Source: Candidatus Woesearchaeota archaeon CG10_big_fil_rev_8_21_14_0_10_32_24 (lineage in GTDB: Archaea; Nanobdellota; Nanobdellia; Woesearchaeales; GW2011-AR9). From it: 6,049 nt of DNA. Every line of letters begins with the position of its first letter. Position 1 is the first letter of the stretch. A program made the translations under genes and the position numbers. Under the pieces are notes generated by a model that worked only from the letters and a program-made list of their open reading frames with translations, was not told the DNA's origin and searched no databases. Shown one piece after another: positions 1 through 4,295 of this stretch. The stretch is from the NCBI GenBank assembly GCA_002763025.1, contig PCYG01000064.1, positions 2,485-8,533 of the forward strand. The letters run 5' to 3'.

Positions 1-1
1 T

Positions 2-106
2 CGAAAAGTATTAAATTTTATTATCACACAATTAGGTGAGCGTATTATATATCTTTCAAACAATGATTTACATAAAATGCTAAAAGGCAAAATATTTCGT
101 AAATAA
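2..106 (+). CDS. C-terminal fragment of an unidentified gene, cut by the window edge
   Basis: An open frame enters from the left edge and ends at TAA 104-106, giving 34 residues that begin RKVLNFIITQLGER and end MLKGKIFRK. The mix of a hydrophobic stretch (VLNFII), an amphipathic middle and a lysine-rich end looks like a protein tail rather than random sequence, and the same strand carries the next gene. No domain can be recognised from so short a piece. The frame is open only for about 100 nt, so chance cannot be excluded. The operator-like palindrome of the next gene starts 13 nt after the stop, which fits an ordinary gene end here. Confidence 0.45.
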   Translation, partial: RKVLNFIITQLGERIIYLSNNDLHKMLKGKIFRK

Positions 107-118
107 TCATTATTATTT

Positions 119-142
119 TAACTTCAAGTGTAACTGAAGTTA
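119..142. promoter_or_regulatory. Operator-like 24-nt palindrome upstream of the DUF4349 gene
   Basis: TAACTTCA (119-126) and TGAAGTTA (135-142) are perfect 8-bp inverted arms around an 8-nt spacer. The site ends 8 nt before the TATA box at 151-158. A site matching it at 19 of 24 positions lies at 1812-1835, in the same place relative to the promoter of the winged-helix gene. Arm length, symmetry and position suit a dimeric winged-helix regulator. Binding, and by which protein, is inference. Confidence 0.6.
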
Positions 143-147
143 TTGCA

Positions 148-158
148 ATCTTTATATA
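148..158 (+). promoter_or_regulatory. TATA-box promoter of the DUF4349 gene
   Basis: TTTATATA at 151-158 is a textbook archaeal TATA box. Its centre lies about 36 nt before the ATG at 191, which predicts transcription starting near 180 and a leader of about 10 nt. GGTAATC at 181-187 resembles an archaeal Shine-Dalgarno sequence with one mismatch, and would sit at the very start of that leader. Confidence 0.65.
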
Positions 159-190
159 CTTCCTTCATTTTCTTTCTATTGGTAATCATT

Positions 191-1036
191 ATGATAAAAG
201 AACAATTGAAAAAATTGAAAGAAAATTGGCTGTTAATTGTATTATTTTTAGTAGTCTTGTTTTTTGTGAGTGGAACGAGTAGTTCTACATTTGATATGGT
301 TGGTGTGAGTAGTAATGGTATGTATGTAAAATCTATGGGTGCTCCAATGGCTGTTCAAGAAAGTATGATGTATGATTCCGGATTTGCTCCGGAAGTTTCT
401 GAAAGAAAGATTGTGGGAACTGTAAGTATGTCTACTGAAGTGAAACGCGGTAATTTCAATGAAATGGAAGCACAATTAAAATCAATTGTTACATCTACCA
501 ATTCTTTCTTGCTTAATGAGAATGTACAAATTTATGATAAAACGAAATCTGGCAATTATCAGATTAAGGTTGAAACATCTAAATCTGACGCAGTTGTTAC
601 ACAATTAAAGAATATTGGTGAAATTCAATCATTCAGTGTTGGAAAGAACGATATTACAGAATATTATGAATCTCTTGAAATTCAATTGAATGCGGAAAAA
701 TCTCGGTTACAGAAGTTTCAACAGATGTATGCCGATGCTAAAGAGATCAATGATAAAATTGTTTTGACAAATAATATTTTTGATTTAGAACGAACAATTA
801 AGAATCTTGAAGAACAAATTAAAAATCAAGATAATCGTGTAGATTACACAACAATCTATTTCAATATGCAAGAAGAATCTTCCGGATATGTTTATATTGC
901 ACTTGTGAAGTTTTCAGAGCTTGTGAAAGGGTTAGTTGATAGCTTTAACACATTGTTGATGTTAATCTTTGTAGTCTTGCCATATGCAGTAGTTGCTTTG
1001 ATTAGCTGGTTTGTATGGAGGAAGTTTAAGAAGTAA
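191..1036 (+). CDS. DUF4349 domain membrane protein
   Basis: This 281-residue protein is recognised as a DUF4349 family member; the molecular function of the family is not known. It has a short basic N-terminus (KEQLKKLK), a membrane helix at about 13-27, a low-complexity Ser/Met-rich linker (28-70), and a DUF4349 core from ERKIVGTVSMSTEV (71-84) through the family-typical IGEIQSFSVGKNDITEYYESLE (142-163). A charged coiled coil follows at about 160-215, then a beta segment VDYTTIYFNMQEE (217-229) and a C-terminal membrane helix at 254-275 ending in WRKFKK. The body should lie outside the membrane with both ends anchored. I chose ATG 191 because an in-frame TTG at 143 would put the TATA box inside the coding region. 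The gene is convergent with the winged-helix regulator and both carry the same upstream palindrome, so co-regulation is likely. A role in envelope organisation or stress is only a guess. Confidence 0.88.
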   Translation: MIKEQLKKLKENWLLIVLFLVVLFFVSGTSSSTFDMVGVSSNGMYVKSMGAPMAVQESMMYDSGFAPEVSERKIVGTVSMSTEVKRGNFNEMEAQLKSIVTSTNSFLLNENVQIYDKTKSGNYQIKVETSKSDAVVTQLKNIGEIQSFSVGKNDITEYYESLEIQLNAEKSRLQKFQQMYADAKEINDKIVLTNNIFDLERTIKNLEEQIKNQDNRVDYTTIYFNMQEESSGYVYIALVKFSELVKGLVDSFNTLLMLIFVVLPYAVVALISWFVWRKFKK

Positions 1037-1052
1037 TTTTTTTATTTTTTTT
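1037..1052 (+). terminator. T-tract terminator after the DUF4349 gene
   Basis: Directly after the stop codon lie seven T, one A and eight T. Runs of T on the coding strand are the usual intrinsic termination signal in archaea. A near-identical tract (T7-A-T7, 1174-1188) follows the repeat element and may act as a back-up against transcription into the opposing gene. Confidence 0.7.
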
Positions 1053-1170
1053 AATTGTTTGCGAATGGGTTTATACCCCGCTGCTTGCAGCGACTAATTA
1101 AGAGCAAACACCAAAAACCCAATATTAACCTAAACATACCTTACAGCTTGCTGTGGTTGGGTTTTTGATT
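1050..1170 (+). repeat. Composite intergenic hairpin repeat (two partial copies, REP-like)
   Basis: This stretch contains two pieces of the element found whole at 4183-4240 on the other strand. Bases 1050-1079 match its first 30 nt at 27 positions, and bases 1135-1170 match its last 36 nt at 34 positions, the final 28 being identical. Piece one carries GGGT-N4-ACCC (1067-1078) and a hairpin CGCTGC-TT-GCAGCG (1079-1092), enclosed by GTTTGC (1057-1062) and GCAAAC (1104-1109). Piece two carries ACAGC-TT-GCTGT (1143-1154), enclosed by an 11-bp inverted repeat CAAAAACCCAA (1112-1122) and TTGGGTTTTTG (1157-1167). It sits between two convergent genes, the favoured place for REP-type elements. No transposase is present, so the mode of spread is unknown. 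Confidence 0.75.
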
Positions 1171-1173
1171 AAA

Positions 1174-1188
1174 TTTTTTTATTTTTTT
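1174..1188 (+). terminator. Second T-tract beside the convergent gene end
   Basis: T7-A-T7 follows the hairpin and GGGTTTTTG end of the repeat element and overlaps the stop codon of the opposing winged-helix gene. On the plus strand it would stop transcripts that read through the first tract. With its two preceding A bases it repeats 17 nt found at 1035-1051, so the two tracts also form direct repeats around the element, though such low-complexity sequence may match by chance. Confidence 0.45.
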
Positions 1189-1772
1189 AATAATTTTTCT
1201 TTAATAATTTGATATAACCCATATAAAATAAGTGCTGAAATGCCCCCTATCAAAAACCATAATGCAATGTCAATTTGAGGGTATTGAATCTGGGTTGCTG
1301 CTAATAAAGGCGCAGAGGCAACTTTTTCGCCGATATCTGCCATTGGTAATGTTTTCATTGCAAAGGATTTTTGTGAGGAATATGGTACTTGGCTAAAGAA
1401 TTTGATGATTGCACTAATTGCACCGATTCCCAAAGCTACCGGAAGTAAATTTTTGAGTTTTTCCATTAATAAATCATTTCTTTTTGGTGCAATAATAATA
1501 TATTTATTTGCAAGTTTATAATGGTTAATTACTCGTCCTTTTTCTGAATAATGAAATTCTTCTACTACCACCAATTCTGCTTCCACTAATTTTAGCAAGT
1601 GGTAATGAACTGTAGAAATAGGAATCTTCATTGAGGTTGAAATATTTTGTTCAGAATCATCTTTGTTCGCAAGATGATTGAGGATTTTCCTAAAAGTATC
1701 TGATGTAATTGTTTCTGCGAGTTTCTTTGTTTTCTTTTCGTTTAGATCTACTAATAGGAAGTTCTGTGTCAT
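1179..1772 (-). CDS. Membrane-tethered winged-helix transcriptional regulator (ArsR-like fold)
   Basis: This 197-residue protein is a predicted DNA-binding regulator held at the membrane. A winged helix-turn-helix fills about residues 10-95: helix one ETITSDTFRKILNHLA (20-35), the recognition helix region PISTVHYHLLKLVEAELV (51-68), then a beta wing around FHYSEKGRVINHYKLANKY (73-91). The pattern STVHYHLLKL is typical of ArsR-like DNA readers. Two membrane helices follow at about 109-126 and 168-190, joined by a 40-residue loop that should face outward, with a lysine-rich cytoplasmic end. No metal-binding cysteine pair is visible, so metal sensing is unlikely. From memory this architecture is common and uncharacterised in DPANN archaea. 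ATG 1772 lies about 24 nt from its TATA box. The palindrome behind that promoter also precedes the convergent DUF4349 gene, which suggests self-control and control of that neighbour; the signal sensed is unknown. Confidence 0.85.
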   Translation of the reverse strand: MTQNFLLVDLNEKKTKKLAETITSDTFRKILNHLANKDDSEQNISTSMKIPISTVHYHLLKLVEAELVVVEEFHYSEKGRVINHYKLANKYIIIAPKRNDLLMEKLKNLLPVALGIGAISAIIKFFSQVPYSSQKSFAMKTLPMADIGEKVASAPLLAATQIQYPQIDIALWFLIGGISALILYGLYQIIKEKLLKK

Positions 1773-1790
1773 ATAGCTATAATAATGAAA

Positions 1791-1806
1791 TCTTATTTAA
1801 AAAAGT
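1791..1806 (-). promoter_or_regulatory. TATA-box promoter of the winged-helix regulator
   Basis: On the minus strand the sequence ACTTTTTTAAATAAGA runs toward the gene. The TTTAAATAAG box is centred about 24 nt before the ATG at 1772, so the transcript is expected to be leaderless or nearly so. Confidence 0.55.
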
Positions 1807-1811
1807 ATGGA

Positions 1812-1835
1812 TAACTTTGAGTGAAGTTGAAGTTA
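1812..1835. promoter_or_regulatory. Second operator-like 24-nt palindrome, upstream of the winged-helix regulator
   Basis: TAACTT (1812-1817) and AAGTTA (1830-1835) are perfect 6-bp arms around a 12-nt spacer, and the right arm extends as TTGAAGTTA. Aligned without gaps to 119-142 it is identical at 19 of 24 positions. It lies about 10 nt from the TATA box of the minus-strand regulator gene and directly abuts the stop codon of the antiporter gene. Autoregulation is the simplest reading, by inference. Confidence 0.55.
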
Positions 1836-2810
1836 TTAGATAAAATCAGTGGGGAAGTAGATGGTTCTCACATATAAATATGTAAAAAATAAAGTAATCA
1901 ACATAATGGATTCCCACCTCTTAAGTTTTTCATTAGTAAATAGGAAGTAATAAATTAAGGCAGCTGTCCCAATTTTTACAGGAAGGTCATAAAATATAAC
2001 GACATTTGGGACAGTATACGTTGAGATTAAAGCTCCTAATCCTATCCCCAACAAAGGGTTAGTAATGTTACTTCCAATAAGAATACCTGCTGAAATATCT
2101 TCTTTCTTTTTGAGAACGGCAATTAAAGAAGTTGTTAATTCTGGGAGAGCAGATGCAATTCCTAATGCAATAACTCCAAAGAAAGAAGCACTAATGTTTA
2201 GACTTTGAATGATAATAGTTGAAGCATTAAGAACTTCATCGGCTATGACTGCCATAATTATGAAACAAATTGAAATGATTCCTATTGCTAAAACAACCTG
2301 TTTATTTGTAAGATGATTTTTTGTTTCAAAGGATTCACTAATTTTACTTTTTTTAATGTAAATAAGATACACAATATATGCTACTAATAAAATAAAGGCT
2401 TCCAATCTTGAAATGTAATGATTAAATGTAAATATCCATACTAATATTGAAGCCAGGATTAATCCCCCCATTTGCGGAAAAAGGTTTTTACGAATTATAA
2501 TTAATCCCCCTAATAACCTAATTACCGGAAGAATCAAATTTTGTTGAAATACATCGGAACCAATATTTGTTCCTAATAACAATGCAGAAAAAGTATTTAT
2601 TGTTAATGGATTTTTAATAATATGAACACTTCCAATTATATGTGTCATAATCTCTGGCAAACTTGTACCGATGGAAAGTACAGTTAATCCAATAAATGTG
2701 CCAGAAAGACCATAATGACTTGCAACCTGGATCGAGTTTCTTAAAATAAGTTCTGCAATTATTATAATTAGAACAAAACCAATGATTACGGTGAGGATTT
2801 CTGTGAGCAT
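1836..2810 (-). CDS. Calcium/cation antiporter of the CaCA family (Na+/Ca2+ exchanger type)
   Basis: This 324-residue integral membrane protein has about ten helices and the two inverted alpha repeats that define the CaCA superfamily, which exchanges Ca2+ for Na+ or H+ across the cell membrane. Alpha-1 runs through TFIGLTVLSIGTSLPE (38-53) and LLLGTNIGSDVFQ (77-89). Alpha-2 runs through FFGVIALGIASALPE (210-224) and ILIGSNITNPLLGIG (243-257). The key acidic residues E53 and E224 are present. A short basic cytoplasmic loop (KKSKISESFETKNH, 153-166) separates the halves, so there is no large regulatory loop as in animal exchangers; length is normal for prokaryotic members. Alpha-2 has SALPE in place of the usual TSxPE, and the second motifs deviate from GSNIFN, so ion choice may differ. 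It is a lone gene, divergent from the small membrane protein gene. Family is sure, substrate not. Confidence 0.92.
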   Translation of the reverse strand: MLTEILTVIIGFVLIIIIAELILRNSIQVASHYGLSGTFIGLTVLSIGTSLPEIMTHIIGSVHIIKNPLTINTFSALLLGTNIGSDVFQQNLILPVIRLLGGLIIIRKNLFPQMGGLILASILVWIFTFNHYISRLEAFILLVAYIVYLIYIKKSKISESFETKNHLTNKQVVLAIGIISICFIIMAVIADEVLNASTIIIQSLNISASFFGVIALGIASALPELTTSLIAVLKKKEDISAGILIGSNITNPLLGIGLGALISTYTVPNVVIFYDLPVKIGTAALIYYFLFTNEKLKRWESIMLITLFFTYLYVRTIYFPTDFI

Positions 2811-2825
2811 ATGGTTGTAAAAATA

Positions 2826-2838
2826 GAAAAGTATTTAT
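2826..2838 (+). promoter_or_regulatory. Promoter of the small two-helix protein gene
   Basis: GAAAAGTATTTAT has a purine-rich BRE-like start and a TATTTAT box centred about 29 nt before ATG 2863, which predicts a leaderless transcript. The element is like the one before the kinase gene (GAAAATTTATAAG) in both shape and distance. Confidence 0.5.
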
Positions 2839-2841
2839 GTG

Positions 2842-2853
2842 TTTTTATATAAT
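2842..2853 (-). promoter_or_regulatory. Promoter of the antiporter gene
   Basis: The minus strand reads ATTATATAAAAA here, a TATA-like box centred about 36 nt before the antiporter ATG at 2810. It overlaps the space between the opposite promoter (2826-2838) and its start codon, so the two transcripts would begin from interleaved signals within a 52-nt gap. Confidence 0.45.
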
Positions 2854-2862
2854 ATCCAGAAT

Positions 2863-3105
2863 ATGAACGAAACTTTTGAACAACGAAATAAACGAGTTGA
2901 ATCAGATAAAGCGTGGGAAACAAGTTATACACGAAGAAGTATTATTGCAGCCATTACATATCTGATTGTAGTATGGTTTCTATATTTGATAAATGCACCT
3001 ACTCCTTGGCTTAATGCGTTTGTGCCTACAGCAGGTTTTGTGTTATCTACATTAACTTTACCATTCTTTAAGAAATGGTGGCTACGGAAAATTTATAAGA
3101 AGTAA
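2863..3105 (+). CDS. Small conserved two-helix membrane protein, function unknown
   Basis: This 80-residue protein starts with a soluble charged segment, NETFEQRNKRVESDKAWETSY (2-22), followed by membrane helices at about 26-43 and 47-67 and a basic tail KKWWLRKIYKK (70-80). The helices are joined by NAPTPWLNAFVPT, so both ends should be cytoplasmic. The combination ESDKAWETS, then PWLNAFVPTAGFVLSTLTLP, resembles a small hypothetical family I recall from CPR bacteria and DPANN archaea; that memory is unverified. I chose ATG 2863 over an in-frame GTG at 2839 because the latter would overlap the promoter and add residues that merely translate TATA sequence. The stop lies 18 nt before the kinase start, on the same strand. 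No catalytic motif is visible and no function should be assigned. Confidence 0.78.
   Translation: MNETFEQRNKRVESDKAWETSYTRRSIIAAITYLIVVWFLYLINAPTPWLNAFVPTAGFVLSTLTLPFFKKWWLRKIYKK
3087..3099 (+). promoter_or_regulatory. Promoter of the PfkB kinase gene, inside the preceding gene
   Basis: GAAAATTTATAAG lies in the last codons of the small membrane protein gene. The TATA box is centred about 29 nt before ATG 3124, predicting a leaderless message. No Shine-Dalgarno sequence precedes the kinase ATG (TCATTCTATCAAG), which supports initiation on its own leaderless transcript. Confidence 0.55.
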
Positions 3106-3123
3106 AATAATCATTCTATCAAG

Positions 3124-4134
3124 ATGTTTGATATAATTTCAATTGGTGATGTAACGGAAGATGTATTTGTGCAAGTATCTGATGGAGTTACGCTTCATGG
3201 TTATCATTTAGATTTTGAATTTCCAACAAAATTGGGTATTGAAAAAGTTGATAAACTCGTTGGTGGTAATGCGGGAAATATTGCGATTGGTTCTTCTCGT
3301 TTAGGTTTAAAATCAGCATTATATGCAGAAGTTGGTGCGGATTCACAAGGTGATTTGATTTATAGAAGTATGCGTGAGAATGATGTTAGTACCAGGTATT
3401 TCTTCCGAAAGAAAGGTCAGAAAACTAATTATTCCGTTGTGTTATATTATAAAGGTGATCGGACAATTTTAGTGCATCATGAGAAACGTGATTATAAGTT
3501 TCCCAGATTGGGAAAAGCAAAATACATCTATTTAACTTCTATGGCGAAAGGATCTGAGAAAATATTTGATCCTTTGTTGAAATATCTTAAGAAAACAAAA
3601 GCAAAGATGGGTTTCAATCCTGGTACACACCAATTAAATTTTGGTTTGAAGAAGATCAAACCAATGTTAGAAGCAACTGAAGTTGTATTTCTTAATGTAG
3701 AAGAAACGCAAAAGTTACTTGGGACTAAGAAACGTGATATGATGTATCTCACAAAGAAGTTGCAAGAAACTGGTCCTAAGATTGCGTGTGTAACGGATGG
3801 TCCTAAAGGAAGTTATTGTTACGACGGTTTTAGATATTTATTTTGTCCGATCTATGATGTTCCAATTATGGAGAGAACTGGTTGTGGTGATGCATTTTCA
3901 GTTGGGTTTATGAGTGCTTTGTGTAAGGGGAAAGATATTGAAGAAGCAATGAAATGGGGGACGATTAGTTCGGCAGGTGTAGTGCAGAAAGTTGGTCCCC
4001 AGAATGGATTGGTACAGCTATCGTTGATGAAGATAGCGTTGAAAGGAAATCCTAAGTTTATGGTAAGGGAGTTTAATACAGCTGAAGTTAAGACAGGGAA
4101 TCTGTATACCCCTGTTAAAATCAAGAAGTTCTAA
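3124..4134 (+). CDS. PfkB-family (ribokinase-like) carbohydrate kinase
   Basis: This 336-residue enzyme is an ATP-dependent sugar or sugar-phosphate kinase of the PfkB/ribokinase fold. It opens with the family's first beta strand, FDIISIGDVTEDVF (2-15), and has the glycine-rich signature LVGGNAGNIAIGSSRLG (45-61). Further hallmarks are FNPGTHQL (164-171), the strand-plus-loop LNVEETQKLLG (190-200), VTDGPKGSYCYDG (223-235), and the anion-hole and catalytic motif RTGCGDAFSVGF (251-262) with the base Asp256. The usual DTxGAGD reads ERTGCGD, so the metal- or substrate-side Asp is Arg here. The C-terminus runs on past the fold by about 25 residues. Neighbouring aldolase and RpiB genes make a hexose-phosphate kinase (fructose- or tagatose-6-phosphate) plausible, but ribokinase, fructokinase and nucleoside kinase share the fold, so the substrate stays open. 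It probably has its own promoter. Confidence 0.92.
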   Translation: MFDIISIGDVTEDVFVQVSDGVTLHGYHLDFEFPTKLGIEKVDKLVGGNAGNIAIGSSRLGLKSALYAEVGADSQGDLIYRSMRENDVSTRYFFRKKGQKTNYSVVLYYKGDRTILVHHEKRDYKFPRLGKAKYIYLTSMAKGSEKIFDPLLKYLKKTKAKMGFNPGTHQLNFGLKKIKPMLEATEVVFLNVEETQKLLGTKKRDMMYLTKKLQETGPKIACVTDGPKGSYCYDGFRYLFCPIYDVPIMERTGCGDAFSVGFMSALCKGKDIEEAMKWGTISSAGVVQKVGPQNGLVQLSLMKIALKGNPKFMVREFNTAEVKTGNLYTPVKIKKF

Positions 4135-4182
4135 ACAAAAATTTCAACGGAGCAAGCATTGGAATATTTATACCTAGAAGGG

Positions 4183-4240
4183 AATCAAAAACCCAACCAC
4201 AGCAAGCTGTGGGGTATGAACCCATTTGCAAACAATCAAA
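4183..4240 (-). repeat. Complete copy of the intergenic hairpin repeat (REP-like)
   Basis: On the minus strand the 58-nt unit runs GATTGTTTGC, GGGT-N4-ACCC, a perfect 7-bp hairpin CCACAGC-TT-GCTGTGG (plus-strand coordinates 4197-4212), then TTGGGTTTTTGATT. The stem can be extended past a TT bulge by pairing ACC with GGT. Partial copies lie at 1050-1079 (27/30 identical) and 1135-1170 (34/36). It separates the kinase and aldolase genes and points against their direction, so its T-run cannot terminate the kinase transcript. RAYT-mobilised REP sequences have a similar look, by recollection. Confidence 0.75.
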
Positions 4241-4243
4241 ATC

Positions 4244-4257
4244 TTTAATTTTATAAA
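4244..4257 (+). promoter_or_regulatory. Promoter of the aldolase gene cluster
   Basis: TTTAATTTTATAAA has a TATA box (TTTTATAAA, 4249-4257) centred about 43 nt before ATG 4296. Transcription should start near 4279, giving a leader of roughly 17 nt that includes the Shine-Dalgarno site. It lies just 3 nt beyond the repeat element. Confidence 0.6.
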
Positions 4258-4285
4258 CTCCAACATCTTTCTAACTTAAAAAAAA

Positions 4286-4291
4286 AGAGGT
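4286..4291 (+). promoter_or_regulatory. Shine-Dalgarno site of the aldolase gene
   Basis: AGAGGT lies 4 nt before ATG 4296 after a run of nine A, complementary to the usual 16S rRNA tail. It is the clearest ribosome binding site in the window and contrasts with the apparently leaderless kinase and regulator genes. Confidence 0.7.
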
Positions 4292-4295
4292 AACA

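Noticed and set aside
143..190. A TTG start at 143 extending the DUF4349 protein by 16 residues
   Set aside because: The extension covers the TATA box and the predicted transcription start; ATG 191 gives a normal N-terminus with basic residues before the membrane helix.
248..475. Minus-strand open frames inside the DUF4349, kinase, aldolase and rpiB genes (for example 248-475, 3528-3752, 3852-4124, 4985-5197)
   Set aside because: They lie wholly within clearly identified genes on the other strand, show no recognisable domain or own promoter, and have compositions expected of antisense frames.
1050..1170. The hairpin repeats as a CRISPR array
   Set aside because: There are only two unequal pieces per locus, no regular spacers, and no cas gene nearby.
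2839..2862. A GTG start at 2839 for the small membrane protein
   Set aside because: It lies directly after a promoter box and upstream of the expected transcription start, and its eight extra residues translate AT-rich promoter sequence.
4133..4180. A further decayed copy of the hairpin repeat next to the complete one
   Set aside because: On the minus strand GCTTGCTCCGTTGAAATTTTTG resembles the end of the element, but the stem does not pair and the match needs gaps; similarity is too weak to call.
4183..4240. The complete repeat as a hairpin terminator of the kinase gene
   Set aside because: The T-run follows the hairpin on the minus strand, opposite to the kinase, and no minus-strand gene ends here.
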